DNA from: Cribrihabitans marinus
GTDB lineage: Bacteria > Pseudomonadota > Alphaproteobacteria > Rhodobacterales > Rhodobacteraceae
DNA: 64,000 bases
Direction of reading: 5' to 3'
NCBI RefSeq assembly: GCF_900109035.1
Contig: NZ_FNYD01000003.1
Location: forward strand, 310,001-374,000
In this document: positions 35,568 through 45,363 of the stretch, piece by piece
How the letters are laid out: each line of letters opens with the position of its first letter
How positions within the stretch are numbered: the stretch's first letter is position 1
Notes under the pieces: generated by a model
What the model was told of the DNA's origin: nothing
The model's input: the letters and a program-made list of their open reading frames with translations, nothing else
Database searches by the model: none
Program-made: the position numbers and the translations under genes

Positions 35568-37073
35568 ATGTATCAACTCAACCAGGTCGACAAGCGGTTT
35601 CCCGGGGTCCATGCGCTCAAGGCTGTGGATTTCACCATCGGGCGCGGCGAGATTGTGGGGCTGGTCGGCGAGAACGGCGCCGGCAAGTCCACCCTGATGA
35701 AGGTGATCTATGGCGCCTATCAGCCGGATGGCGGCACCGTCACCATCGACGGCAAGACCGTGCGGTTCCAGAACCCCCGGCAGGCGATGGAGCATGGCAT
35801 CGGCATGGTGTTCCAGGAACAGTCGCTGATCACCAACCTGACGGTGATGGAAAACATCTTTCTGGGCTTCGAACAGCAATTCGTGCGCTGGGGCGTGATC
35901 GACTGGAAGGCGATGGCCGAGGCCGCGCGCCACCAGCTGCGCAAGGTCAAGATGGATATCGACCCGTCCATGACGACCTCCAAGCTGTCCTTCGCGCAGC
36001 GCCAGCTTGTCGAACTGGCGAAGGTGCTGACGCTGGAAGAGCGGATCGACGGCGATCTGGTCATCCTGCTCGACGAGCCGACCTCGGTCCTGGCCAAGGA
36101 AGAGGTCGAGCTGCTGTTCGGACTGGTGCGCGAACTGACCAGCCGGGCCTCGTTCATCTTTGTGTCGCACCGGCTGGACGAGGTGCTTGAGCTCTCGGAC
36201 CGGATCTATGTGATGAAGGATGGCGCGGTGGTCGACGTGGTGGCGCAGGGCACCGCCGAGGTCGACAGGATCCAGCACAAGATGGTCGGCCGCGATGTCG
36301 ACAAGGAATACTATCGCGAGCAGAAGCAGAAGCCCTACGACCCCTCGCAAACCCTGGTCAGTTTCGACGGCGTCGGCGTAGCCGGAAAGTTCAGCGAGAT
36401 CTCCTTCGATCTGCACCCGGGCGAGGTTCTGTGCCTGGTCGGCACGGAAGGGTCCGGGCGCGAGGCGATCCTGCGCACGATCTTCGGGCTGGAGCAGCCG
36501 AGCACCGGCACGGTTCTGGTCAAGGGCGCGCCCTATGCTCGGGCCAACGCCCAGCAGGCGGTCGCGCGCGGCGTCGGCTATGTCCCGCGCGAGCGCAAGG
36601 TCGAGGGCATCGTGAACGGCATGAACGTCTACGAGAACATGACGCTGAGCCAAATGCGCAGATACGCCTCGGGCGGCGTTTTGCGGATCGGCGAGGAAAA
36701 GGCGCTTGCGCAGCACTGGATCGACCGGCTGGGGATCAAGACGCCGGATGTCTACAAGGATTGCGGCGGCCTGTCGGGCGGCAACCAGCAGAAGGTCGTT
36801 TTGGCCAAGTGGCGCTCGGGCGGGTCCGACATCATCCTGCTGGATCACCCGACGCGCGGCCTCGATATCGGCGCAAAGGAGGATGTCTATGACATGGTGC
36901 GCGAGATGAGCGATGCCGGCGCCGGCATCGTCCTAGTGGCGGACACGCTGGAAGAGGCGATCGGCCTGAGCCACACCATCCTCGTGCTCAAGGACGGCAT
37001 CTTCCAGAAGCGCTTTGACGGGTCTCCGGGCGACAAGCCCACGCTTTATGACCTCGTGCATCACATGATCTGA
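35568..37073 (+). CDS. Sugar-type ABC transporter ATPase with two nucleotide-binding domains (RbsA/MglA-like)
   Basis: A 501-residue protein formed of two ABC domains. The N-terminal one has Walker A G-E-N-G-A-G-K-S-T (about 33-41), a modified signature L-S-F-A-Q-R-Q-L and Walker B V-I-L-L-D-E-P-T; the C-terminal one has a degenerate Walker A G-T-E-G-S-G-R-E-A, signature L-S-G-G-N-Q-Q-K-V and I-I-L-L-D-H-P-T-R-G (His replacing the catalytic Glu), the asymmetry typical of RbsA-type proteins. It energises uptake through the two permeases on each side. Confidence 0.93.
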   Translation: MYQLNQVDKRFPGVHALKAVDFTIGRGEIVGLVGENGAGKSTLMKVIYGAYQPDGGTVTIDGKTVRFQNPRQAMEHGIGMVFQEQSLITNLTVMENIFLGFEQQFVRWGVIDWKAMAEAARHQLRKVKMDIDPSMTTSKLSFAQRQLVELAKVLTLEERIDGDLVILLDEPTSVLAKEEVELLFGLVRELTSRASFIFVSHRLDEVLELSDRIYVMKDGAVVDVVAQGTAEVDRIQHKMVGRDVDKEYYREQKQKPYDPSQTLVSFDGVGVAGKFSEISFDLHPGEVLCLVGTEGSGREAILRTIFGLEQPSTGTVLVKGAPYARANAQQAVARGVGYVPRERKVEGIVNGMNVYENMTLSQMRRYASGGVLRIGEEKALAQHWIDRLGIKTPDVYKDCGGLSGGNQQKVVLAKWRSGGSDIILLDHPTRGLDIGAKEDVYDMVREMSDAGAGIVLVADTLEEAIGLSHTILVLKDGIFQKRFDGSPGDKPTLYDLVHHMI

Positions 37074-37085
37074 GGACCACGCGCC

Positions 37086-38027
37086 ATGTCACTCGAAACC
37101 CTCAAGCCGTATTTCCCCTGGATCACGCTGGGCGCGCTGGTTCTGCTGGTCGGTGCGCTCAACCCGTCCTTTCTGAACCCGGCCAGCCTGGTGTCGGTGG
37201 TGGCGGACATCGTGCCGCTGTTCATCATGGCGCTTGGCATGACCTTCGCGATCTATATCGGCGGGATCGACCTGTCGGTGCAGCAGGTCGCCAACCTGGT
37301 GACGGTCGTGGCGACGGTCTACCTGGCGCAGTTCGGCGTGTTCGTCGCGGTCATCTGCGTCCTGGCCGGTTTCGCCATCGGCGCGGTTTCGGGCTGGGTC
37401 ACGACGCGGCAGTTCGTGCCGTCCTTCGTGGCGACGCTGGCCATGGGCTTCATCGCCCTGTCCGGTGCGCGGTTCCTGTCGGGCGAGCGCGCCCTGTCGA
37501 TGAATGCCGAGGCCCGCGATGCCAGCTTTGGCTGGATGTTCGGAACCACGGCCGGCGTGCCGCATGAGCTGGTGATCGCGGGGATCCTGCTGGCGCTGGC
37601 CTGGTTCCTGCAGACAAGGACCACCTTCGGCCGCGCGCTCAAGGCCGTGGGCGCCGGCGAGCTGGCCGCGGTATCCTCGGGCCTGAATGTGGATCGGATC
37701 AAGATCCTCGCCTTTGCGCTGTCGGGCACATTCGCGGCCATCGCCGGGCTGATGTTCTCGGTCAAGCTGTCGGGCGGGGATGCCAATCTGGCCAACGGCT
37801 TCCTGATCCTCGCCATCGTCGCCGTCCTGGTGGGCGGCACGCCGCTCACCGGCGGCGTCGGCGGCGTCATCAACACGCTTGTCGGCACGCTGATCGTGGT
37901 CGTGATCCGCACCGCGATGGTCTATCTCGAGGTCGATGCGACGATGCAGCAGATGATCTTCGGCATCATCCTGATCGTCGCCATCGCCATGACCATCGAC
38001 CGCTCGAAGATGCGGATCGTGAAATGA
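37086..38027 (+). CDS. Sugar-type ABC transporter permease 2 (RbsC-like)
   Basis: A 313-residue BPD_transp_2 permease with Y-I-G-G-I-D-L-S-V-Q-Q-V-A-N (about residues 58-71) and G-R-A-L-K-A-V-G-A-G-E-L-A-A-V-S-S-G (about 180-197). Having two different permeases around one double ATPase implies a heterodimeric channel, as in AI-2, erythritol or some polyol importers. It starts 12 bp after the ATPase and overlaps the dehydrogenase gene by ATGA. Confidence 0.92.
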   Translation: MSLETLKPYFPWITLGALVLLVGALNPSFLNPASLVSVVADIVPLFIMALGMTFAIYIGGIDLSVQQVANLVTVVATVYLAQFGVFVAVICVLAGFAIGAVSGWVTTRQFVPSFVATLAMGFIALSGARFLSGERALSMNAEARDASFGWMFGTTAGVPHELVIAGILLALAWFLQTRTTFGRALKAVGAGELAAVSSGLNVDRIKILAFALSGTFAAIAGLMFSVKLSGGDANLANGFLILAIVAVLVGGTPLTGGVGGVINTLVGTLIVVVIRTAMVYLEVDATMQQMIFGIILIVAIAMTIDRSKMRIVK

Positions 38028-39052
38028 TGCAGGCGGCCGTTCTTGTCGAGCCGGGGCGTTTCGAGATCGAGGAGCGCCCGATCCCGAAGCCCGGGCCGGG
38101 CGAGGCGCTGATCAGGATTTCGCGGGTCGGCATCTGCGGAACCGACCTGCACATCTTCCACGGCCACTACGCGGCCGAGCAGTTGCCGATGGTCCCGGGC
38201 CATGAGTTCACCGGGACCATCGCGGCGCTCGGGCCGGATGTGACCGGGCTGACGCCGGGCGGCAAGGTGGTGGTCGACATGAATATCGGCTGCACCCGCT
38301 GCTTCTGGTGCCGGCGGAACGAGATCCTCAACTGTCCCGAGATGCGGCAGATGGGCATCACGATGGACGGCGCCTTTGCCGAACACATGGTGGTTCCCGC
38401 GCGGCTGGTCATTCCCGCGCCGGATCGGGTGTCCGATGCGGTTCTGGCCCTGACCGAACCGCTGGCCTGCGTCGTGCGCGCGGCGCGCAAGGCGCGAGTG
38501 AGCTTCGGGCAATCGGCCCTGGTCATCGGCGCGGGACCAATCGGAAACCTGCATGTGCAGCTTTTGCGCACGATCGGCGCGGCACCGATCATCGTCACCG
38601 ACATCGCGGCGGATCGCGTGGCCCTGGCGCTGGACTGCGGCGCCGATATCGGCGTCAGCGATCCGGCCACGCTGCGGCAGACGGTTCTGGAGGCCACGCA
38701 GGGGCGCGGGGCCGACCTGGTGATCGAAAGCGTGGGGCAGGCGGATCTCTACCGGACCGGGCTGCGGCTGATGCGCAAGGGCGGGCACCTTGCGGCCTTC
38801 GGCCTGACCGGACCCGACGCCGAACTGGCGCTGCCGATCCTCGACACGATCCTGCAGGAAAACTCGGTCAAGGGCTCGGTCGCGGGCATGGGGCAGGACA
38901 TGCATGACGCGCTGACGCTGCTGGTGTATGGCCGCATCGCAACCGATGCCTTCACCCGGGCCGCCTATCCGCTGGCGGAGATTCAGGCGGCCTTCGACTC
39001 CATCGCCGACAGGCCGGGCGATCTGAAGACGCAGATCGTGATGCCATCGTAA
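38024..39052 (+). CDS. Zinc-dependent alcohol/polyol dehydrogenase (MDR family)
   Basis: A 342-residue medium-chain dehydrogenase. The catalytic zinc ligands are in G-I-C-G-T-D-L-H (Cys about 38) and G-H-E-F (His about 60), and the structural zinc motif C-T-R-C-F-W-C-R-R-N-E-I-L-N-C is complete. The Rossmann loop is V-I-G-A-G-P-I-G-N-L. This resembles sorbitol, threonine or related polyol dehydrogenases and should oxidise the imported substrate at a secondary alcohol. Translationally coupled to the permease (ATGA). Confidence 0.92.
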   Translation: MMQAAVLVEPGRFEIEERPIPKPGPGEALIRISRVGICGTDLHIFHGHYAAEQLPMVPGHEFTGTIAALGPDVTGLTPGGKVVVDMNIGCTRCFWCRRNEILNCPEMRQMGITMDGAFAEHMVVPARLVIPAPDRVSDAVLALTEPLACVVRAARKARVSFGQSALVIGAGPIGNLHVQLLRTIGAAPIIVTDIAADRVALALDCGADIGVSDPATLRQTVLEATQGRGADLVIESVGQADLYRTGLRLMRKGGHLAAFGLTGPDAELALPILDTILQENSVKGSVAGMGQDMHDALTLLVYGRIATDAFTRAAYPLAEIQAAFDSIADRPGDLKTQIVMPS

Positions 39053-39065
39053 GGGAGGACACAGG

Positions 39066-39629
39066 ATGCAGACCGAGGCCTATACATCACAGCCGCAGGG
39101 CAGGATCCCCAACAGCCGCTTTCCGCTGCTCGTGCATCGCGGAGCGGTGCCCGGCGGTGGCGCCGACGCGATCAAGGAGCGCTTTCGCTCGAACGGCTGG
39201 TCCAACAACTGGGATTATCCGGGCATCTACGAATACGCCCATTTCCATTCGACCACCCATGAATGCCTGGGCTGTGCCCAGGGCTGGATGGAGTTCAACC
39301 TGTCGGTGGGCGAGGGCGGCTGGACGCGGGTGCGCATCGAGGCGGGCGACGTGATCGTCATGCCCGCCGGCGTCAGCCACGAGATGGTGGCGCAGGCCGA
39401 GGACATCCACATGTGCGGCGGCTATCCGGACGGGCGCGACTGGGACGACATCCAGGAGGAATTCCTGTCGGAAGAGGACTACAAGCGCGCCTGCAAACGC
39501 ATCATGATGCTGCCCATTCCGGCCAAGGATCCCGCCACCGGCCGGCCGATGCCGGAATGGCACGCCGCGCCGTCCTCGGTCGATGGCGGCTGGAACGACT
39601 GGCGGCATGCGCTGGACCGGCGGGCCTGA
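39066..39629 (+). CDS. Cupin-domain protein
   Basis: A 187-residue single-domain cupin. A beta-barrel pattern is seen with H-F-H-S-T-T-H-E-C-L (motif 1, His residues for metal) at about 57-66 and G-D-V-I-V-M-P-A-G-V-S-H-E (motif 2) at about 94-106. The sequence resembles uncharacterised YjlB-like cupins next to sugar dehydrogenases; a role as sugar or lactone isomerase, or as a small-molecule-binding accessory, is possible. No catalytic role can be assigned. GGGAGG precedes the ATG. Confidence 0.85.
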   Translation: MQTEAYTSQPQGRIPNSRFPLLVHRGAVPGGGADAIKERFRSNGWSNNWDYPGIYEYAHFHSTTHECLGCAQGWMEFNLSVGEGGWTRVRIEAGDVIVMPAGVSHEMVAQAEDIHMCGGYPDGRDWDDIQEEFLSEEDYKRACKRIMMLPIPAKDPATGRPMPEWHAAPSSVDGGWNDWRHALDRRA

Positions 39630-39665
39630 GCGAGGCGGCCATACCGGGCGCAAAAGGAGAGACTG

Positions 39666-41168
39666 ATGGATCAGAACAGCACGCGGCTATCGCCGCCGGC
39701 CGAACCCCGCGATTTCGGCTTTTACGTCGATGGGAAGAGCGTTCCGGCGGGCGAGCGGGATGTGTTCCTGCGCAACTCGCCGGGACATGGCTGCCCGGTG
39801 ACCCGGATTCCCAAATGCACGGCCGCCGACCTGGACAGGGCGGTGGATGCGGCCCGCGCGGCCTTCGAGGACCGGCGCTGGTCGGGGCTGAACGGGCAGG
39901 CCCGCGCCGCCGTCCTGCTCAGGGCCGGTGCGCTGATCCGGGAACGCGCCGACGAGATTGCGTACTGGGAAACGTTGGAGAACGGCAAGCCGATCAGCCA
40001 GGCGCGGGCCGAGGTGGGCGGCTGCGCGGACATGTTCGAATATGCCTCGGGCCTTGCGCGCAGCCTGCATGGCGACAGCTTCAACAATCTCGGTGACGGG
40101 ATGTTCGGGTTGGTCACGCGAGAGCCGGTGGGCGTCGTGGGCCTCATCACGCCCTGGAACTTCCCCTTCCTGATCCTGTGCGAGCGGGTGCCCTATATCC
40201 TCGCCTCGGGCTGCACCATCGTCGCCAAACCCTCCGAGGTGACCAGCGCGACGACGCTGATCCTGGCCGGGATCCTGACCGAGGCAGGGCTGCCGGACGG
40301 GTGCATGAACGTGGTGACCGGATCCGGCGCGACCATCGGGCAGGCGCTGCTGGACCATCCGCGCGTCGATATGCTGTCGTTCACCGGCTCCACCGCGGTG
40401 GGGCGGCGCGTGGTCGAGGCCTCGGGCCGGTCGAACTTCAAGAAGCTCGGGCTGGAACTGGGGGGAAAGAACCCGCAGATCGTCTTTGCCGACGCCGATC
40501 TGGAGGATGCCGCCGACGGCGTGGCCTTCGGCATGGCCTTCAACACCGGCCAGTGCTGCGTCTCCGGCTCGCGCCTGATCGTGGAACGCGCGGTCGCGGA
40601 TGATGTCACGCAGATGGTGCGCGACAAGCTGGCCCGTGCGGTGGTCGGCGATCCGCTGGACGAGGCGACGCAGATCGGCGCGATCACCACGGATGCGCAG
40701 AACAGCACGATCCTGGGCTATATCGAAAAGGGCAAGGCCGAGGGCGCGCGCCTGGTCTGCGGCGGGGAACCGGTCGATCTGGGGCAGGGGCAATTCATCG
40801 CGCCCACGGTCTTTGCCGATGTGACCCCGGAGATGGCCATCGCCCGCGAGGAGATCTTTGGACCGGTCCTGACGGTCCTGCCCTTCGACACGGTGGACGA
40901 GGCGATCACAATCGCCAACGACACCGAATACGGGCTTGCCGCCAGCGTCTGGACCAAGAATATCGACAAGGCGCTGACCGTGACCCGCCGGGTGCAGGCC
41001 GGGCGGTTCTGGGTCAACACCACGCTGGCGGGCGGGCCGGAACTGCCGCTGGGCGGGTTCAAGCAATCGGGCTGGGGCCGCGAGGCCGGGATCTATGGCG
41101 TCGAGGAGTATACCCAGGTCAAGTCTGTGCATATCGAGATCGGCAAACGCAGCCCGTGGATCGCGTGA
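39666..41168 (+). CDS. NAD(P)-dependent aldehyde dehydrogenase
   Basis: A 500-residue ALDH superfamily enzyme. Catalytic Glu is in L-E-L-G-G-K-N-P (about 268-275), Cys in F-N-T-G-Q-C-C-V-S-G (about 302), and the cofactor/structural segments P-W-N-F-P and G-S-T-A-V-G are present. The family is closest in look to betaine or lactaldehyde-type dehydrogenases. It would oxidise the aldehyde formed by the neighbouring dehydrogenases to a carboxylic acid ready for CoA transfer. AAAGGAGA precedes the ATG. Confidence 0.93.
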   Translation: MDQNSTRLSPPAEPRDFGFYVDGKSVPAGERDVFLRNSPGHGCPVTRIPKCTAADLDRAVDAARAAFEDRRWSGLNGQARAAVLLRAGALIRERADEIAYWETLENGKPISQARAEVGGCADMFEYASGLARSLHGDSFNNLGDGMFGLVTREPVGVVGLITPWNFPFLILCERVPYILASGCTIVAKPSEVTSATTLILAGILTEAGLPDGCMNVVTGSGATIGQALLDHPRVDMLSFTGSTAVGRRVVEASGRSNFKKLGLELGGKNPQIVFADADLEDAADGVAFGMAFNTGQCCVSGSRLIVERAVADDVTQMVRDKLARAVVGDPLDEATQIGAITTDAQNSTILGYIEKGKAEGARLVCGGEPVDLGQGQFIAPTVFADVTPEMAIAREEIFGPVLTVLPFDTVDEAITIANDTEYGLAASVWTKNIDKALTVTRRVQAGRFWVNTTLAGGPELPLGGFKQSGWGREAGIYGVEEYTQVKSVHIEIGKRSPWIA

Positions 41169-41178
41169 GGTGATCGGC

Positions 41179-42789
41179 ATGGCGGAGGGGTATGATTTCA
41201 TCATCATCGGCGGCGGCTCGTCGGGATGCGTCCTGGCCAACCGGCTGACGCAGGATCCTGCCTGCCGGGTGTTGCTGCTGGAAGCGGGTGGCAAGGATTG
41301 GCACCCGCTGATCCACATGCCGGTCGGCTTCGCCAAGATGACCACCGGCCCCCTGACCTGGGGTCTGACCACCACGCCGCAGAAACACGCCAACAACCGC
41401 GAGATCCCCTATGCCCAGGCCCGCGTGATCGGGGGCGGATCCTCGATCAATGCCGAGGTGTTCACCCGCGGGCACCCGACGGATTTTGACCGCTGGGCGC
41501 GGGACGAGGGCGCCGATGGCTGGGCCTTCGAGGACATCCGGAAATTCTTCATCCGATCCGAGGGCAACACGGTCCTGGCCGGCGACTGGCACGGCACCGA
41601 GGGCGAGTTGAGCGTCTCGAACATTCCCGATCCGCAGCCGATGACCCGCGCCTTCGTGCAGGCCTGCCAGCAGCGCGGCATTCCCTACAATCCCGATTTC
41701 AACGGATCGGTGCAGGAAGGGGCGGGCGTCTACCAGACCACGACGAAGAACGGCAAACGCTGCTCGGCCGCCGTGGGCTACCTGCGCCCGGCGCTCAAGC
41801 GCGGCAACCTGAGCGTCCGGACCGGCTGTCTTGTGAACCGCATCGTGGTGGAGAACGGGCGGGCTGTGGGGGTGGAGTTTGCCGACAAGTCCGGCCGGCA
41901 CACCGCGCGGGCGGAGTCCGAGGTGCTGCTGACCTCGGGGGCCATCGGGACGCCCAAGCTGATGATGCTGTCGGGACTGGGCCCCGCGGCGCATCTGCGC
42001 GCGCAGGGGATCGACGTGGTGGCGGACCTGCCGGGTGTGGGCGAGAACCTCAACGACCATTTCGGCATCGACATCGTGGCCGAGCTGAAGGGCCATGACA
42101 GCCTGGACAAATACAACAAGTGGCACTGGATGGCCTGGGCCGGCGCGCAATACTACCTGTTCGGCTCCGGCCCGGTCACCTCCAATGTGGTCGAGGGCGG
42201 GGCCTTCTGGCATTCCGATCCGTCGCAGGGGCAACAGGTTCCCGATCTGCAATTTCATTTCCTGGCCGGCGCCGGGGCCGAGGCCGGCGTGCCCAGCGTG
42301 CCGCCGGGGTCGTCGGGGATCACGCTCAACAGCTATACGGTGCGGCCCAAGGCGCGCGGGACGGTCCGGTTGCGCTCGTCCAGGCCAGAGGATGCGCCCG
42401 TTATCGACCCGAATTTCCTGGGCCATCCCGACGATCTGAAAACCTCGGTCGAGGGGGTCAAGACCAGCCGCGAGATCTTCGAACAGGCGGCGCTCGGGAA
42501 ATACATCCGCAAGATCCGCTTTCCCGACGACGAGGTGCGGACGCAGGCCGACTATGAGGCCTATGCCCGGCAATACGGGCGGACCTCGTACCATCCGACC
42601 TGCACCTGCAAGATGGGCGCGGACGGCGATCCGATGGCCGTGGTCGACCCGCAGCTGCGCGTGCGCGGCGTCGATGGCCTGCGCATCTGCGACAGTTCGG
42701 TAATGCCCAGCCTGATCGGGTCGAACACCAACGCGCCGACGATCATGATCGGTGAAAAGGCCGCCGACCTCATTCGCGGCAACCGCTGA
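41179..42789 (+). CDS. GMC-family FAD-dependent choline/alcohol dehydrogenase-like oxidoreductase
   Basis: A 536-residue GMC oxidoreductase. The FAD-binding I-I-G-G-G-S-S-G-C-V-L-A-N-R-L is at about residues 7-21, GMC signature 1 lies around V-I-G-G-G-S-S-I-N-A-E, and the C-terminal active site contains S-Y-H-P-T-C-T-C-K-M-G (catalytic His) and S-N-T-N-A-P-T-I-M-I (second residue Asn). It oxidises a primary alcohol and passes electrons to the quinone pool. The ATG at 41179 is chosen over 41095 because the longer form overlaps the aldehyde dehydrogenase; GTGAGG is upstream. Last gene of the plus-strand transport operon. Confidence 0.93.
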   Translation: MAEGYDFIIIGGGSSGCVLANRLTQDPACRVLLLEAGGKDWHPLIHMPVGFAKMTTGPLTWGLTTTPQKHANNREIPYAQARVIGGGSSINAEVFTRGHPTDFDRWARDEGADGWAFEDIRKFFIRSEGNTVLAGDWHGTEGELSVSNIPDPQPMTRAFVQACQQRGIPYNPDFNGSVQEGAGVYQTTTKNGKRCSAAVGYLRPALKRGNLSVRTGCLVNRIVVENGRAVGVEFADKSGRHTARAESEVLLTSGAIGTPKLMMLSGLGPAAHLRAQGIDVVADLPGVGENLNDHFGIDIVAELKGHDSLDKYNKWHWMAWAGAQYYLFGSGPVTSNVVEGGAFWHSDPSQGQQVPDLQFHFLAGAGAEAGVPSVPPGSSGITLNSYTVRPKARGTVRLRSSRPEDAPVIDPNFLGHPDDLKTSVEGVKTSREIFEQAALGKYIRKIRFPDDEVRTQADYEAYARQYGRTSYHPTCTCKMGADGDPMAVVDPQLRVRGVDGLRICDSSVMPSLIGSNTNAPTIMIGEKAADLIRGNR

Positions 42790-42841
42790 CATCTTGCGAT
42801 TTGCGTGCGGGGCGGCCTGCAAGCTGCCGCCTCGCGCTTGC

Positions 42842-43660
42842 TCAGTCGAAATCCGGGGCGAAGGGTACGAGATCCTTGCCGACGATCCGGTAGCCGGTCC
42901 GGGTCATCTCGTCGATCCGGTCCATGTCGATGGAGGAGAGGGTGAAATCCATGACGTCGAAATTCGCCCTTATGTTCTGCGGCTTGGTCGACATCGTGTT
43001 GATGCTCACGCCCTTCTGCAGGATCCAGCGCAGGACGACCTGGGCGGCGCTCTTGTCATAGGTTTCGCCGATCTCGGCAAAGATCGGGTGCTTGAAGACC
43101 GCGCCGCGCGCGACCGAGCAATAGGACGACAGCGGAATGCCGGTCTCGGTGGCGGCGGCCAGCAGCTTGTCCTGGTTCAGAAGCGGGTGAAACTCGACCT
43201 GGTTGGTGACCAGCGGCGCGTCCACGATGGCTCGGGCATCGCGCATCATCCGGACAGTATAGTTCGACACGCCGATATGTTTCGTAAGCCCGCGATCATG
43301 GGCCTGCTGGAGCAGTTGCAGGGATCGCTTGATGTCGCCGCCGGGCGTCGGCCAGTGCAGAAGGAGAACGTCGACCTGGCTGACCTGAAGTTTCCGCAGG
43401 CTGTCCTCGACCGAGGGGAGGAAGGCGTCGTCCGAGAAATTGGAGATGTTCACCTTGGTCGTGATCAGCACCTCGTCGCGCGGTAGGCCGGTTGCCTTCA
43501 GCGCCTCGCCCGTGTCGGATTCGTTTTCATACATCTGCGCGGTGTCGAAGGCGCGATAGCCGGTCTCGGCCGCGGCCTGGACCGCGTCGAACAAGTCCTG
43601 CCCCTTCAGCGGGAAGGTCCCGAAAGAGCGTTGGTAAGTCTTCTCGAAATATGGTTTCAC
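42842..43660 (-). CDS. Aldo/keto reductase (2,5-diketogluconate reductase type)
   Basis: A 272-residue AKR with the catalytic tetrad visible: Asp and Tyr in F-D-T-A-Q-M-Y-E-N-E, Lys in L-I-T-T-K-V, and His in L-L-H-W-P-T-P-G. The C-terminal NADPH-binding segment reads S-T-K-P-Q-N-I-R-A-N. The start is GTG at 43660 with GGGAG 8 bases upstream. It is transcribed divergently from the CoA transferase operon, with an 18-bp dyad in between, so the two should be co-regulated. Substrate probably a keto- or aldo-sugar derivative. Confidence 0.9.
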   Translation of the reverse strand: MKPYFEKTYQRSFGTFPLKGQDLFDAVQAAAETGYRAFDTAQMYENESDTGEALKATGLPRDEVLITTKVNISNFSDDAFLPSVEDSLRKLQVSQVDVLLLHWPTPGGDIKRSLQLLQQAHDRGLTKHIGVSNYTVRMMRDARAIVDAPLVTNQVEFHPLLNQDKLLAAATETGIPLSSYCSVARGAVFKHPIFAEIGETYDKSAAQVVLRWILQKGVSINTMSTKPQNIRANFDVMDFTLSSIDMDRIDEMTRTGYRIVGKDLVPFAPDFD

Positions 43661-43749
43661 CGGTCTGTCTCCCTGCGGTTCGTCCCGCCCGACCTGCCGA
43701 GGCGGGCGGGAATATTGGCCTTGATTGATGCGCGGCTTGCCGGCATATT

Positions 43750-43767
43750 AATAACCATTTAGTTACT
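43750..43767. promoter_or_regulatory. TetR-like operator between the aldo/keto reductase and CoA transferase genes
   Basis: AATAAC-CATTTA-GTTACT is one of three 18-bp dyads of the form A(G/A)TAAC-N6-GTTA(C/A)T in the island. It is 15 bases upstream of the CoA transferase ATG and about 90 upstream of the reductase start, in an AT-rich stretch that also offers a -10-like TATTAA at 43746-43751. Confidence 0.7.
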
Positions 43768-43782
43768 AGGGAGCAACCGGAT

Positions 43783-45363
43783 ATGTCCAAGGTCGCAACC
43801 GCCGAACAGGCCGTAGCCCGGATCGGGGACGGCGCCATCGTGGCGGTGAACTCTTCCAGCGGCCTGTGCTGCCCCGATGCGGTGCTGGCGGCCCTGGGCG
43901 CACGCTTTGACGCCGAGGGCGCGCCGCGCAACCTGACCACGGTTCATCCCATCGCGGCCGGCGACATGTTCGGAACCAAGGGCGTCGATCACATCGCCAA
44001 GCCGGGCCTGCTGGCTCGGATCATCGGCGGGTCCTACCCGTCGGGTCCGACCAAGGCCGAGCCGCCGAAGATCTGGCAGATGATCACCGCCAACCAGGTC
44101 AGGGCCTATAACGTGCCGTCGGGCATCGTCTTCGACATCCTGCGCGAGGCGGCGGCGAAACGGCCCGGCGTGCTGACCAAGGTCGGGCTGGGAACCTTTG
44201 TCGATCCCGAGCTCGAGGGCTGCGCGATGAACGAGGCCGCGCGCGCCGAGCCGATCGTGTCGCATCGCGAGTTCGACGGCGAGGACTGGCTGTATTTCCG
44301 CTCCATCGCGCCCGATGTCGCGATCATCCGCGCCACGACATCAGACGAGCGGGGCAACCTGAGCTTTGAGCAGGAGGGCGCCTATCTGGGCGCGATGGAG
44401 ATGGCGCTGGCCGCGCGGAACTCCGGCGGGCTGGTGATCGCCCAGGTCAAGCGCATCGCGCAGAACGGGTCGATCCGGCCCCATGACGTGCGCGTGCCGG
44501 GCATCCTGGTCGATGTTGTGGTCGAGGCCCCCGATCAGCTTCAGACGACCGCCACGCAATACGATCCGGCCATTTCGGGCGAGCTGATCCGGCCGCTGGA
44601 GAGCTTCCGCAATGCCGAGTTCAACGTGGGCAAGGTCATCGCCCGCCGTGTCGCGCAGGAGCTGCGCGATGGCTGGGCCGTCAATATCGGCTTCGGCATC
44701 TCGGCCAATGTCCCGCGGATCCTGGTCGAGGAAGGCCTGCACGGGGCGGTGACATGGATGATCGAGCAGGGCGCTGTCGGGGGTATTCCGCTGCTGGATT
44801 TCAAGTTCGGCTGTTCGGCCAACGCCGAGGCCTTTGTCGCGTCGCCGCATCAGTTCAGCTATTTCCAGGCCGGCGGCTTCGACGCCTCGCTTTTGTCCTT
44901 TCTCGAAGTCGGGCGTGACGGGTCGGTGAACGTCTCGCGCCTGTCGGCGGTGCCGCATCGCACCGCCGGGGCAGGCGGGTTCGTCGACATCACTGCGCGG
45001 TCGCGCAAGATCGTGTTTTCGGGGAATTTCAACGCAGGCGCCAAGCTGCGGATCGAGGATGGGTGCCTGAAGATCGATGCCGAGGGCAAGGTGGCGAAAT
45101 TCGTGGACGCGGTCGATCAGGTCTCGTTCTCGGGCGCGCGCGCGCTGGCGCAGAGGCAGGACGTGACCTATGTGACCGAGCGTTGCGTCATCCGGCTTGT
45201 GGATGGCGCTCTGATGGTGACGGAGATCGCGCCCGGTCTGGACCTGCAGCGCGACATCCTGGACCAGGCCGCAACCGAACTGCGCGTGGCCGACGATCTG
45301 GCAACGATGGACGCGCGCCTCTTCCGGGAGGCGCCCATGCAACTGGCGCTGGCCAAGGCATGA
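43783..45363 (+). CDS. Family I CoA transferase (YdiF/PctA-like acyl-CoA:carboxylate CoA transferase)
   Basis: A 526-residue fused alpha-beta CoA transferase, the size of YdiF and propionate CoA transferase. The catalytic Glu328 lies in M-I-E-Q-G-A-V-G-G, and the glycine-rich CoA loop is N-I-G-F-G-I-S-A-N. It would move CoA from a donor (acetyl-CoA or similar) to the carboxylic acid made upstream. First gene of an operon with an enoyl-CoA hydratase, a Dabb protein and a glycerate kinase. Start ATG at 43783 with GGGAG 11 bases upstream. Confidence 0.93.
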   Translation: MSKVATAEQAVARIGDGAIVAVNSSSGLCCPDAVLAALGARFDAEGAPRNLTTVHPIAAGDMFGTKGVDHIAKPGLLARIIGGSYPSGPTKAEPPKIWQMITANQVRAYNVPSGIVFDILREAAAKRPGVLTKVGLGTFVDPELEGCAMNEAARAEPIVSHREFDGEDWLYFRSIAPDVAIIRATTSDERGNLSFEQEGAYLGAMEMALAARNSGGLVIAQVKRIAQNGSIRPHDVRVPGILVDVVVEAPDQLQTTATQYDPAISGELIRPLESFRNAEFNVGKVIARRVAQELRDGWAVNIGFGISANVPRILVEEGLHGAVTWMIEQGAVGGIPLLDFKFGCSANAEAFVASPHQFSYFQAGGFDASLLSFLEVGRDGSVNVSRLSAVPHRTAGAGGFVDITARSRKIVFSGNFNAGAKLRIEDGCLKIDAEGKVAKFVDAVDQVSFSGARALAQRQDVTYVTERCVIRLVDGALMVTEIAPGLDLQRDILDQAATELRVADDLATMDARLFREAPMQLALAKA